Source: an uncultured Roseburia sp. (lineage in GTDB: Bacteria; Bacillota; Clostridia; Lachnospirales; Lachnospiraceae). Taken from it: a stretch of DNA of 12,336 bases. Location of the stretch: NCBI GenBank assembly GCA_945928585.1, contig CAMENQ010000033.1, positions 1-12,336 of the forward strand, in the 5' to 3' direction. The position numbers were made by a program, and so were the translations under genes. Positions 6,357-12,336 of the stretch are shown piece after piece. Position 1 is the stretch's first letter. Each line of letters starts with the position of its first letter. The notes beneath the pieces are model-generated. The model saw only the letters and a list, made by a program, of their open reading frames with translations, had not been told where the DNA came from and ran no database searches.

Positions 6357-7044
6357 TTATAATAGGACAGTATTTTATGCATGTTTTAATTAATCCTTCT
6401 GCAAATCTGTCCTGAACATATGCCCCGGTTTCTCTTTTAAAATAGCTTTCAAATATATGTGACATGATATCAGCTGTTCCTGCTGCTGTCTGTATTGCGG
6501 GAAGTTTAAAAGTATATGTAGGGTCACATATGGACACTTTAGGAATAAATTTATTGCTTGCAGTTCCAAGCTTTTGATTTAATGACATATTTGAAATAAC
6601 TGCGTTTCCATTCATCTCTGAACCCGTAGCCGCAAGTGTAAGTACCGTTACTATTGGAAGAACCTCTCCTATAAGAGACTTATTTTCGACCAAATCCCAT
6701 GGGTCACCATCATAAAACGTTCCGCCGGCTATAACCTTGCTGCAGTCTATTGTGCTTCCGCCACCTATAGCTAAAACGACATCTATTTTTTCTGTTTTAC
6801 ATATTTCAACACCTTTTCTCACTGTTTCAATTTTGGGATTAGGTTCTACCCCTGATAATTCATATACTTCAAAATCTTTTAAAAGATTTATAGCGTCATC
6901 ATATATTCCGTTTCTCTTTATACTTCCTTCGCCATATACCATTAAAACCTTTTTACCATATTTATTAAGTATGGTAGGGAGATTTTTTATCTGTCCTTTT
7001 CCAAAATACATTTCTGTTGGTGTATTAAAAATAAAGTTCTGCAT
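6313..7044 (-). pseudogene. Iron-containing alcohol dehydrogenase, truncated by the IS
   Basis: The open frame gives 243 residues, against about 385-390 for butanol-dehydrogenase-type (BdhA/YugJ) enzymes that reduce aldehydes with NAD(P)H. Residues 1-229 are a normal N-terminal part: the dinucleotide-binding G94-G-G-S-T-I-D, a conserved region L-A-A-T-G-S-E-M-N-G-N-A-V-I (137-150), and the first two iron ligands in D192-I-M-S-H196. From residue 230 the frame runs into the IS end, adding 14 foreign residues (Y-P-I-R-W and onward) before a stop. The remaining iron-binding histidines and the C-terminal helical domain are gone, so the product cannot be a working dehydrogenase. The start is supported by GAGAGG (7054-7049), 4 bases upstream. 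The lost 3' part is not on the other side of the IS, so this is more than a simple insertion. Confidence 0.88.
6337..6356. repeat. IS terminal inverted repeat, transposase 5' end (IRL)
   Basis: On the minus strand it reads TGTACCC, then TATAAG, then GTGGACA. The TATAAG (6349-6344) is a five-of-six match to a -10 box, facing into the element. The alcohol dehydrogenase coding sequence meets this repeat at 6357/6356. Confidence 0.8.
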
Positions 7045-7135
7045 AGTTCCTCTCTTTCTGTAAACTACTCTTTAACATATTTCAACTTCGCTTATTGGCT
7101 CCACGAATTCATAATCCATACTTATGCTTAGGCAA

Positions 7136-7150
7136 AGCCGGGTACCGGCT
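7136..7150 (-). terminator. Short GC-rich hairpin downstream of rpn, weak terminator candidate
   Basis: AGCCGG (7136-7141) and CCGGCT (7145-7150) pair around a three-base loop. On the minus strand the stem is followed only by TTT. It lies about 40 bases after the rpn stop and about 90 bases before the dehydrogenase start, so partial termination between them is possible. Confidence 0.3.
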
Positions 7151-7190
7151 ACAACTCATCTATGCTGTCAGCTTTAGCAGCCTCCAATGC
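7149..7190 (-). pseudogene. Remnant of another Rpn C-terminal tail
   Basis: Directly after the rpn stop codon (7193-7191), and in the same frame, the minus strand encodes A-L-E-A-A-K-A-D-S-I-D-E-L-stop. It matches the tails of both Rpn copies around A-A-x-x-A-D-S-I-(D/G)-E-(F/L). At DNA level about 26 of 30 bases agree with the intact gene's own tail 62 bases away, and the part encoding S-I-D-E is closer to the truncated copy. It is a leftover of a third tail or of a tail exchange. Confidence 0.65.
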
Positions 7191-7460
7191 TTATTGACCT
7201 ATCAGCTTCTCAAATTCACCTATACTGTCAGCTTTAACAGCCGCCTTAAACCACTTTGTTAATACATCCAAATCAGTTTCGGCGCTTATTTTGTCCTTAA
7301 GAGACTGAGGTATTTCTCCTTTATCTTCTAAAAGCTCAAAAATAACTGAGATTTTTGTTTCAAGAATGCCCTCGATTCTGCCCTCGATTTTGCCCTCATT
7401 ACGTCCATCTTCCCTGAATACTTTCTTTGCTTCTTCCTCATCATATTCATATATTGACAT
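7191..7460 (-). CDS. Intragenic RpnS-type small protein (internal in-frame start within rpn)
   Basis: 89 residues, identical to residues 248-336 of the full-length protein. The internal ATG (7460-7458) is preceded by a 10-base purine block, AGGAGGGAGG (7478-7469), ending 8 bases before the ATG. This is stronger than the ribosome binding site of the full gene. Nothing in the coding requirement forces such a block: it spells Y-R-R-E-V. In studied Rpn systems the small C-terminal product is made from an internal start, dimerises through a helix with four-residue repeats, and blocks the full-length nuclease. This product has the same layout: an acidic start, repeats at residues 19-34, then a helical domain. 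The second, truncated copy in the window begins at exactly the same ATG. Independent translation is inferred from sequence, not shown. Confidence 0.65.
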   Translation of the reverse strand: MSIYEYDEEEAKKVFREDGRNEGKIEGRIEGILETKISVIFELLEDKGEIPQSLKDKISAETDLDVLTKWFKAAVKADSIGEFEKLIGQ

Positions 7461-8201
7461 ATTAGCAACCTCCCTCCTATATCTTGATAAAAATTCGACA
7501 AGAACATTCTGATTTATACATTCATCTATGGCAGCATTGACTGCATCATATTTTTCTTTTTTATTATTCTTGTCCTTTACGTTACTCAGATGAAATCTCA
7601 CTCTTGAGATAAAATATGAATAATCCTGCAGTATACGGCAGTTTTCCATAAGTTCCTTGTTATGTCCGTAGTTTACGTTTATCATAGTAGCAGTTACTTC
7701 AATACAGCCTTCCCTGTCTTTGTTTAAAAAGGCATCTGATAAACGCTGTACTGTTATATCATCCGTATCCGTTACACCATTGTAAAATACTATGTAATGA
7801 GGTGTAGGGATTTTTATCAGTGTTGTTGAATATAAATGTTTTTCATCCTTGATTTTTTTGTACAGTTCACTGATGTAAAAAAGTCCTCTGAGGGGCATAT
7901 TTGGACATATGGTGGACTGATGTTCATATAAACACATATCACTGCCTACTATAAAAGATATATCATTTTTCATAGACATAAATATGGCATTATCAAGTGT
8001 GTTTATGGTAAGGTCGTTTTCATTTGTATAAGCTGTTCCGTTAAGAGCATTATAAAGTTCAAGAAGATTTTTTCTGTTATTAAAAAGCAGGCGGAAAACC
8101 TTGTCCTTATGCTCTCTGTTTACGGTTATTTCTGTTTCAATATTTTGTAATTCTTCTGTTTTTATGTTATCTGCGTTATTATATTTTGTGTTTACTGCCA
8201 T
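7191..8201 (-). CDS. Rpn-family recombination-promoting nuclease (full-length RpnL type)
   Basis: 336 residues. Members are PD-(D/E)XK-fold DNA nucleases, once annotated as transposases; E. coli relatives act as toxic antiphage proteins. The nuclease core lies at about 30-180: H-K-D-K-V-F-R-L-L-F (31-40), N-D80-I-S-F, then the divergent catalytic pattern E93-H-Q95-S-T, followed by P-L-R-G-L-F-Y-I-S-E-L-Y and the H-Y-I-V-F-Y-N-G strand. A middle helical part (185-247) leads to the C-terminal domain (248-336) with four tetrapeptide repeats. AGGAGG (8216-8211), 9 bases upstream, supports the ATG. The frame is intact with all key residues visible. The gene stands alone on the minus strand between the sporulation genes and the broken dehydrogenase, with a candidate promoter about 65 bases upstream. 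A separately translated inhibitor is probably encoded inside it (7191-7460). Confidence 0.88.
   Translation of the reverse strand: MAVNTKYNNADNIKTEELQNIETEITVNREHKDKVFRLLFNNRKNLLELYNALNGTAYTNENDLTINTLDNAIFMSMKNDISFIVGSDMCLYEHQSTICPNMPLRGLFYISELYKKIKDEKHLYSTTLIKIPTPHYIVFYNGVTDTDDITVQRLSDAFLNKDREGCIEVTATMINVNYGHNKELMENCRILQDYSYFISRVRFHLSNVKDKNNKKEKYDAVNAAIDECINQNVLVEFLSRYRREVANMSIYEYDEEEAKKVFREDGRNEGKIEGRIEGILETKISVIFELLEDKGEIPQSLKDKISAETDLDVLTKWFKAAVKADSIGEFEKLIGQ
7359..7406 (-). repeat. Four 12-bp units encoding GRNE-GKIE-GRIE-GILE in rpn
   Basis: Four tandem 12-base units in frame; the homologous array at 4445-4516 has six. One unit carries Asn (AAT) where the other copy has Ile (ATC). The surrounding coding sequence is nearly identical, so the unit number has changed recently. 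Confidence 0.85.
7469..7478 (-). promoter_or_regulatory. Internal Shine-Dalgarno for the intragenic RpnS start
   Basis: AGGAGGGAGG on the minus strand, 8 bases before the internal ATG at 7460. In the truncated copy the sequence is conserved only up to the 9 bases before the ATG, so this site was lost there. Confidence 0.65.
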
Positions 8202-8263
8202 GTAAAATATCCTCCTGATGTTTTTGTAATTGTTTGATTGAAATAAGTATTTTAAGAGAGTTT

Positions 8264-8294
8264 ATTATATTAAAATACGTGATTTTAAACTGAA
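8264..8294 (-). promoter_or_regulatory. Candidate rpn promoter (weak)
   Basis: A perfect TATAAT (8269-8264) lies 62 bases before the rpn ATG. Upstream, TTCAGT (8294-8289) at 19 bases is the only -35-like hexamer and fits poorly. The surrounding DNA is very AT-rich, so a chance match is possible. Confidence 0.3.
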
Positions 8295-8476
8295 AATACA
8301 ATTTGATATTTTACCTATGACTATATTCCAACAATAAAGCAGAAAACGAACACATATTTTTATTGTATGCATTTATTTATAAAACAACACTGCTATAAAT
8401 GCAACAAAAAATATATAATATAATTATAGCAGACTTGATAAGTTACGTCCAGTAGCAGGAAAATAAAAATTCGATT

Positions 8477-8512
8477 ATCTGTATCATATTCTATATCTGT
8501 ATGATATTCTAT
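8477..8512. repeat. 18-bp direct tandem repeat, two copies
   Basis: 8477-8494 and 8495-8512 are identical except for one base (C against G at the ninth position). Each copy reads ATCTGTAT, then C or G, then ATATTCTAT. The function is unknown; it could be a binding site upstream of rpn or simple tandem slippage. Confidence 0.8.
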
Positions 8513-8654
8513 GCAAAGTTAAATATGAGCCTGCTCCAAAATGTCCGATACATTACGTATCCAATGCGGGTAGGTAGCCCTTTTCATATACCTGCACAAT
8601 CCACTTCTTCAACATAATATTATTTCTCATATTAAAGTGTCTATAAAAGATTAT

Positions 8655-8687
8655 GAGATGATGTACAATCAAACCATACATCATCTC
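8655..8687 (-). terminator. Hairpin downstream of sigE, probable terminator
   Basis: A perfect 11-bp stem (8655-8665 with 8677-8687) with an 11-base loop lies 22 bases after the sigE stop codon. On the minus strand it is followed by a T-rich but interrupted stretch (ATAATCTTTT). The position fits the end of the spoIIGA-sigE transcript. Confidence 0.55.
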
Positions 8688-8709
8688 TTACTTCTTCTGA
8701 CTTCTTACA

Positions 8710-9450
8710 TTATTCAAACCTTACGATTTCTTTTTTCAGTCTCTTTATTATCTTTTTCTCAAGCCTTGAAATATACGACTGGGATATTCCAAGCAAATCG
8801 GCAACTTCCTTTTGTGTCATTTCGTTGCCGTCCTCCCTGTTTATTCCAAATCTCAGCTCAACGATTGTACGCTCTCTTTTTGAAAGCTTTTCTATTGCGC
8901 CGTTTAGAAGTTTTTTTTCCACTTCGTCCTCGATGTTTTTTGAAACCACATCATCCTCTGTTCCAAGTACATCAGACAAAAGCAGCTCATTTCCATCCCA
9001 GTCTACATTTAAAGGCTCATCTATTGAAACCTCCATTTTTGTTTTATTGTTTCTTCTAAGATACATAAGTATTTCATTTTCTATGCATCTTGATGCATAT
9101 GTTGCAAGCTTTATGTTTTTATCCCTATTATATGTATTTATGGCTTTTATAAGTCCTATGGTTCCTATAGAGATTAAATCCTCCACGCCCACGCCTGTAT
9201 TATCAAATTTTTTTGCTATGTATACTACAAGCCTCAGATTATGCTCTATAAGTATTGATTTGGCTTCTTTATCACGCTCTGTCCCTAAATCATCTATTAC
9301 CTGCATTTCCTCATATACTTCCAAAGGTGCCGGCAATACTTCTGCTCCTCCTATATAATGTATATCCCCTTGATTTGTAAAAAGCAAATTTTTAATACTA
9401 GGTATCATCTTAAAGTGCAGCCCATTACCTAATGACATTTTTAAAACCAT
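8710..9450 (-). CDS. sigE: RNA polymerase sporulation sigma factor pro-sigma-E
   Basis: 246 residues. Sigma-E drives early mother-cell transcription during endospore formation and is made as an inactive, membrane-bound precursor. The first 31 residues are a pro-sequence; processing is expected just before Y32[11 protein letters not shown], matching the Y-I-G-G-S-E-A-L-P-P-P-L start of mature B. subtilis sigma-E. Region 2 spans about 68-133 (E-H-N-L-R-L-V through M-Y-L-R-R), with the core-binding [10 protein letters not shown]. Region 4 spans about 188-241, with its helix-turn-helix at [24 protein letters not shown] (9464-9460), 9 bases upstream, supports the ATG, which overlaps the end of spoIIGA by 10 bases, so translation is coupled. 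sigG would normally follow but does not. Confidence 0.95.
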   Translation of the reverse strand: MVLKMSLGNGLHFKMIPSIKNLLFTNQGDIHYIGGAEVLPAPLEVYEEMQVIDDLGTERDKEAKSILIEHNLRLVVYIAKKFDNTGVGVEDLISIGTIGLIKAINTYNRDKNIKLATYASRCIENEILMYLRRNNKTKMEVSIDEPLNVDWDGNELLLSDVLGTEDDVVSKNIEDEVEKKLLNGAIEKLSKRERTIVELRFGINREDGNEMTQKEVADLLGISQSYISRLEKKIIKRLKKEIVRFE

Positions 9451-10274
9451 TTTTTTATACTCCTGTTTAATATAATATCATACATCCCTGCTCCCGACAG
9501 GGTTCCCTCATATATTCCAATTAAAACATTATCAATTTTTATAATTTCTCCATCAACCTCTATCTGTACCATATCTATTTCTATGGCCTTTAGTATCCCC
9601 ATATCTGTACCTAACGCTTTGTAAGGTACAAGTCTTATCTTTGTATTATCGGCACTCACTCCTTTTATCAATGGTTGTATCTTGTCATATTCCGCTATGT
9701 GTACCGGCTGCCCTCCTATGGGCTCTGTAAGTGAATTTCCCGAATCGTACAGGCCTTTCAGCTTAATACTTTTATCGTTAAATACAAGAGTTACATTGTA
9801 AATATCATTTTTTCCCGTATTTTTCCATCGGCTTTTTATATATTTTACTAAAAAATCAGTAATAAAATAAGCTACTGCTGTAATAAATATAAATCGTATG
9901 AAATTTATGCCCTCATACATAAATCTCCCTACGCTGGTAAAATAATATAAGCCGTTTACAGTTCCTGCCAAAGCTATGGTTACGGCATATATACATAATA
10001 TACATTTCACATATGCCTTCATGCTTTTTATAGGATAGCCTATTACTGCCATAACTGTTGATATGACACCATATGTAAATATTTTCTGCATTATCACGCT
10101 TTTAAAGCTTTTCACGGTGATAATACATGATAAAGCGGCTCCTGCCAGTGCTGCCAAAAAACATCTTATTATAGTGGTTTGTGGTTTTAAAAGTTTTCTG
10201 GCTATAAGCAGGATTATAAAATCCATGAAGAAATTTATGGCAAAGAATACATCTATATATACTACATATTTCAT
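9441..10274 (-). CDS. spoIIGA: Sporulation pro-sigma-E processing peptidase SpoIIGA
   Basis: 277 residues from the ATG at 10274, chosen because AAGGAG (10285-10280) lies 5 bases upstream; an in-frame TTG at 10298 has no comparable site. SpoIIGA is a membrane aspartic protease that removes the pro-sequence of sigma-E at the sporulation septum after a signal (SpoIIR) from the forespore. Residues 1-145 contain about five hydrophobic segments (roughly 5-25, 36-54, 62-82, 88-112 and 125-145). A soluble protease domain follows, with the catalytic motif D177-S-G-N-S-L and a late [10 protein letters not shown] end typical of the family. The gene overlaps sigE, its substrate, so the two form one operon, with a candidate promoter at 10303-10334. 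Confidence 0.94.
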   Translation of the reverse strand: MKYVVYIDVFFAINFFMDFIILLIARKLLKPQTTIIRCFLAALAGAALSCIITVKSFKSVIMQKIFTYGVISTVMAVIGYPIKSMKAYVKCILCIYAVTIALAGTVNGLYYFTSVGRFMYEGINFIRFIFITAVAYFITDFLVKYIKSRWKNTGKNDIYNVTLVFNDKSIKLKGLYDSGNSLTEPIGGQPVHIAEYDKIQPLIKGVSADNTKIRLVPYKALGTDMGILKAIEIDMVQIEVDGEIIKIDNVLIGIYEGTLSGAGMYDIILNRSIKKWF

Positions 10275-10302
10275 GCACTCTCCTTTTCTTCCTGACAATG
10301 TA

Positions 10303-10334
10303 ATTATGATGTTTTAGGGAGAAATCTGTGTCAA
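10303..10334 (-). promoter_or_regulatory. Candidate spoIIG-type promoter (long spacer)
   Basis: A perfect TTGACA (10334-10329) and CATAAT (10308-10303) are separated by 20 bases, just upstream of spoIIGA. The B. subtilis spoIIG promoter is also unusual in having near-consensus boxes too far apart, used only with Spo0A~P. No perfect TGTCGAA box is seen; TGTTGAC overlapping the -35 matches five of seven. A 17-base alternative with CATCAT also exists. Confidence 0.5.
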
Positions 10335-10353
10335 CACTGTGTAAAAATCAAGT

Positions 10354-10380
10354 AAAAAAAGCGCCGCAGGTTGCGGCGCT
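10354..10380 (-). terminator. Strong intrinsic terminator upstream of spoIIGA
   Basis: A 9-bp GC-rich stem (AGCGCCGCA at 10360-10368 pairing with TGCGGCGCT at 10372-10380) with a 3-base loop is followed on the minus strand by seven T (10360-10354). It stops read-through from ftsZ so that spoIIGA-sigE can be controlled separately. Confidence 0.88.
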
Positions 10381-10493
10381 TACAAATTCGCATTCGCGAA
10401 TTTTTAGTGGTTCGAATTTTCGTTTGTTGCTTCGGTGGTGGCGAATAATTTATATATTGTCGCAGATTGCTGTGCTTGAGCGAATTATTAAAT
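10381..10493. other. Structured, TTCG/CGAA-rich interval between two terminators
   Basis: Contains an 8-bp hairpin with a four-base loop (AAATTCGC at 10384-10391, GCGAATTT at 10396-10403), many TTCG/CGAA words, and an imperfect direct repeat GCGAATAATT (10441-10450) and GCGAATTATT (10480-10489). Base composition is less AT-rich than the surrounding intergenic DNA. No ORF is seen. It may be a dispersed intergenic repeat or a structured RNA. Confidence 0.4.
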
Positions 10494-10544
10494 AAAACCA
10501 CCCTTAAACTTTGATATTTGATATATCACATTAGGGGTGGTTTT
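10494..10544 (-). terminator. ftsZ terminator (branched or extended hairpin)
   Basis: AAAACCACCC (10494-10503) pairs with GGGTGGTTTT (10535-10544), and an inner stem TGATAT/ATATCA (10512-10517 with 10523-10528) closes the long loop. On the minus strand the stem runs into TTTTATTT. It begins 25 bases after the ftsZ stop codon. The T-containing flanks on both sides could also act on the plus strand, where no gene needs it. Confidence 0.75.
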
Positions 10545-10569
10545 ACTTTAATTATTTTTAAATATTATT

Positions 10570-11754
10570 TTAGTCTCTTTTGCCTCTCTGTAGAAATTCT
10601 GGGATTTTTATGGATTTTTCCTGTACTTTGCTTTCTACTGTTCCCGGATTTTGTATGCCGGTTACTCTTGACTGTGTTGAAGCTGTTGACTGTACTGAAG
10701 GTCTTGATACAGCAGGTTTTGTTCCGTATGTAGTTCCTACAGGTTTTACTGTGTTTGCCCTGAAATTAAATGAACTTCCGTATGAGGCTGCACTGTTTGA
10801 TGTTGCATCTTCAAGACCTGTTGCTATAACTGTAATAGTACACTGGTCAGGTGTGTTTTCGTCAAATCTTGCACCGAAGATGATATTTGCTGTCTCACCT
10901 GCCAAATCCTGTACATAGCTGGCTGCTTCATTTGCTTCCACAAGTCCTATATCACCTGATATATTTATGATAACGTGTGAAGCACCTCTTATGGTTGTCT
11001 CAAGAAGAGGGCTTGTTACTGCTATCTGCACTGCTTCATTTGCCTTATCGTCACCCTTTGCAGTACCTATACCAATATGTGCTATACCCTTATCTTTCAT
11101 AACTGTCTGTACATCTGCAAAATCAAGGTTGATAAGTGCAGGTACATTTATAAGGTCTGTTATACCCTGTACTGATTGTTGTAAAACTTCATCTGCCTTC
11201 TTAAGTGCGTCAGGCATAGTTGTTCTTCTGTCTACTATCTCCAAAAGCTTGTCATTTGGAATAACTATAAGCGTATCCACGTTTTCCTTAAGCTTTTCTA
11301 TACCGCCTAAAGCATTTGCCATACGTGTCTTTGCTTCAAACTTAAACGGCTTTGTAACAACGCCTACCGTAAGAATACCCATTTCCTTTGCAATACGTGC
11401 AACTACAGGTGCAGCTCCTGTACCTGTACCGCCACCCATACCACAGGTAACGAATACCATATCAGCTCCTTTTAAAGCTTCTCTAAGCTCTTCTTCACTT
11501 TCCTCGGCTGCCTTCTCTCCAACCTCTGGCTGTGCTCCTGCACCAAGTCCCTTTGTAAGCTTCTCGCCTATCTGTAATGCTGTCGGTGCCTTACAGAACT
11601 TAAGTGCCTGCTTATCTGTATTTATGCCTACGAATTCTACTCCACATATATTTTCATCTATCATTCTGTTAACGGCATTATTTCCAGCACCACCAACTCC
11701 CACAACTATAATTCTTGCTGCTGTTTCTGCCTCATTTGTCTTAATCTCAAGCAA
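10570..11754 (-). CDS. ftsZ: Cell division protein FtsZ
   Basis: 394 residues from a TTG start at 11754. FtsZ is the tubulin-like GTPase that polymerises into the division ring, and in spore formers also the polar septum. The TTG is chosen because AGGAGG (11768-11763) lies exactly 8 bases upstream and the product then begins M-L-E-I-K-T-N-E, as in related clostridial FtsZ; an earlier in-frame TTG at 11778 would put that AGGAGG inside the gene. Visible elements are [12 protein letters not shown] (19-30), the tubulin signature G-G-G-T-G-T-G (107-113), the catalytic T7 loop N-L-D211-F-A-D214, a Ser/Thr/Pro-rich linker (about 320-380) and the C-terminal binding peptide I-K-I-P-E-F-L-Q-R. ftsQ lies upstream, and a terminator follows. 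Confidence 0.97.
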   Translation of the reverse strand: MLEIKTNEAETAARIIVVGVGGAGNNAVNRMIDENICGVEFVGINTDKQALKFCKAPTALQIGEKLTKGLGAGAQPEVGEKAAEESEEELREALKGADMVFVTCGMGGGTGTGAAPVVARIAKEMGILTVGVVTKPFKFEAKTRMANALGGIEKLKENVDTLIVIPNDKLLEIVDRRTTMPDALKKADEVLQQSVQGITDLINVPALINLDFADVQTVMKDKGIAHIGIGTAKGDDKANEAVQIAVTSPLLETTIRGASHVIINISGDIGLVEANEAASYVQDLAGETANIIFGARFDENTPDQCTITVIATGLEDATSNSAASYGSSFNFRANTVKPVGTTYGTKPAVSRPSVQSTASTQSRVTGIQNPGTVESKVQEKSIKIPEFLQRGKRD

Positions 11755-11828
11755 GGTATTATCCTCCTTCACTACCAACTATCTTTTAATATTTTTGTAA
11801 TATTTCTCTTTAATCAATACCATATAAT

Positions 11829-11857
11829 ATAATAGCTTTATTTTTCAAAATAATCAA
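11829..11857 (-). promoter_or_regulatory. Candidate ftsZ promoter
   Basis: In the 161-base gap between ftsQ and ftsZ the minus strand has TTGATT (11857-11852), a 17-base spacer and TATTAT (11834-11829), about 75 bases before the ftsZ start. No terminator separates ftsQ from ftsZ, so ftsZ may be read both from here and from upstream. The region is very AT-rich, which weakens the call. Confidence 0.4.
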
Positions 11858-11915
11858 CCATTTTTTTTACTTTTTTTATTTATATTTATAATGTAACAGT
11901 TCCGGACTGAACCAA

Positions 11916-12336
11916 TCATTTGTCCTTTTTAAACACATAACCTGTATCATTTTTATTGTATTCCCTCATATCAAGCTCTCCGGGAATATCTTCCATATGG
12001 GGGAGAATGTCTGCCAGGGCGGCTATCTTTTTTCCATAGTCCCCATCACTTCCAAGTGCTATTCTAAAGCTGTTTATATACAGAGTTGCTTCCAGATTCT
12101 CGGATATGTTTATTTTTTTTACTTTAATATCATACTTGTCCACCGTTTGGGTAACATCAAGTATGAGGTTGAAAATTTTATCATTTTTTACAGGTATCTT
12201 TTCGTGGAGAATAATGTTTTCAAATTTTATGCCTGTAATTTCCGGTACATCTTCATATTCTGAACGGGAATTTTCCACTACTATTCCATCTTTATCAAAA
12301 TACATGTATGTATCCATATATGATATATAGCCTACA
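11916..12336 (-). CDS. ftsQ: Cell division protein FtsQ/DivIB, C-terminal part (5' end outside window)
   Basis: The frame stays open to the right edge. It reads V-G-Y-I-S-Y-M-D-T-Y-M-Y-F-D-K-D-G-I-V before the ATG at 12317 that could be mistaken for a start, so the gene is partial. The pattern (hydrophobic Gly-Tyr, a short strand, then F-D-K-D-G-I-V-V-E followed by P-E-I-T-G-I) matches the beta domain of FtsQ/DivIB, the bitopic membrane protein that links early and late divisome proteins. The end of the protein is charged and poorly conserved, as usual. The N-terminal membrane anchor and POTRA domain would lie beyond the window. Its position directly before ftsZ, with no ftsA between, is common in Clostridia (from memory). 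Confidence 0.8.
   Translation of the reverse strand, partial: VGYISYMDTYMYFDKDGIVVENSRSEYEDVPEITGIKFENIILHEKIPVKNDKIFNLILDVTQTVDKYDIKVKKINISENLEATLYINSFRIALGSDGDYGKKIAALADILPHMEDIPGELDMREYNKNDTGYVFKKDK

Larger units (their letters stand above)
8202..8654. other. AT-rich intergenic stretch between rpn and sigE, no gene seen
   Basis: About 450 bases without a supportable gene. It holds the rpn ribosome binding site, a TATAAT box on the minus strand (8269-8264) with only a weak upstream -35 candidate, and two 9-bp inverted-repeat pairs that share bases and cannot form together (8368-8376 with 8395-8403; 8390-8398 with 8424-8432). It also holds an 18-bp tandem repeat at 8477-8512. sigG, the usual neighbour of sigE, is not here. 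Confidence 0.6.

Noticed and set aside
4581..6360. Target-site duplication of the IS
   Set aside because: Bases outside the two ends (AAAA and TTAT) do not match at 3 or 4 bases, consistent with a rearranged insertion.
8519..8587. 22-codon minus-strand ORF beginning M-K-R-A-T-Y-P-H-W
   Set aside because: It could be the decayed end of a lost gene, but no family is recognised, there is no clear ribosome binding site, and an ORF this short is expected by chance.
8825..9358. 177-residue plus-strand frame opposite sigE
   Set aside because: Ser/Phe-rich antisense shadow of a clear sigma factor gene.
10296..10298. TTG 10298 as the start of spoIIGA
   Set aside because: It adds eight residues unlike the family and has no ribosome binding site; ATG 10274 has AAGGAG at proper spacing and begins with the conserved Y-V-D-type membrane start.
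10967..11800. 277-residue open frame on the plus strand opposite ftsZ
   Set aside because: It is a shadow of the ftsZ codon pattern: Ser/Pro/Ile-rich low-complexity product, no ribosome binding site, no recognisable domain.
12315..12317. ATG 12317 as the start of ftsQ
   Set aside because: The frame continues upstream with family-typical residues V-G-Y-I-S-Y to the window edge; a real start lies outside.

Overview
The window is AT-rich bacterial DNA that looks like a chromosome of a low-GC, endospore-forming Clostridia, most likely Lachnospiraceae (inference). The reasons are the AT-rich codon use, strong AGGAGG ribosome binding sites, an ftsQ-ftsZ pair followed by spoIIGA-sigE, and a FtsZ beginning MLEIKTNE from a TTG start. 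Three regions can be separated.

Positions 1-4172 (plus strand) are the distal end of a surface-glycan cluster: the C-terminus of a WbqC-like protein, a 565-residue protein with an SGNH esterase/acyltransferase-type domain, a NodU/CmcH-type carbamoyltransferase and a small translationally coupled protein of unknown function. Together they look like late tailoring (acyl and carbamoyl decoration) of a polysaccharide or glycosylated surface molecule. A long hairpin at 4224-4270 closes the cluster.

Positions 4277-8201 (minus strand) are a rearranged accessory region. It holds an intact Rpn-family nuclease gene (7191-8201), a truncated second copy (4277-4570), a 14-residue scrap of a third Rpn tail (7149-7190), a complete IS3-family insertion sequence (4585-6356) and an iron-dependent alcohol dehydrogenase cut off by the IS end. 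The IS has no target duplication and unrelated gene fragments on its two sides, so DNA was lost next to it. The intact rpn carries a strong internal Shine-Dalgarno and ATG exactly where the separately translated C-terminal antitoxin (RpnS) is expected. The truncated copy consists of precisely that small ORF, with six instead of four tetrapeptide repeats. This is the most interesting biology in the window. The IS itself has a 350-bp leader carrying an array of about 34-bp-period degenerate copies of its own terminal repeat.

Positions 8655-12336 (minus strand) are conserved chromosome: ftsQ (partial), ftsZ, two terminator-like structures, then spoIIGA-sigE. Cell division genes thus feed directly into the mother-cell sporulation switch: FtsZ builds the septum, SpoIIGA processes pro-sigma-E at that septum, and sigma-E opens the mother-cell programme. 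The usual next gene, sigG, is not present; the accessory region begins there instead.
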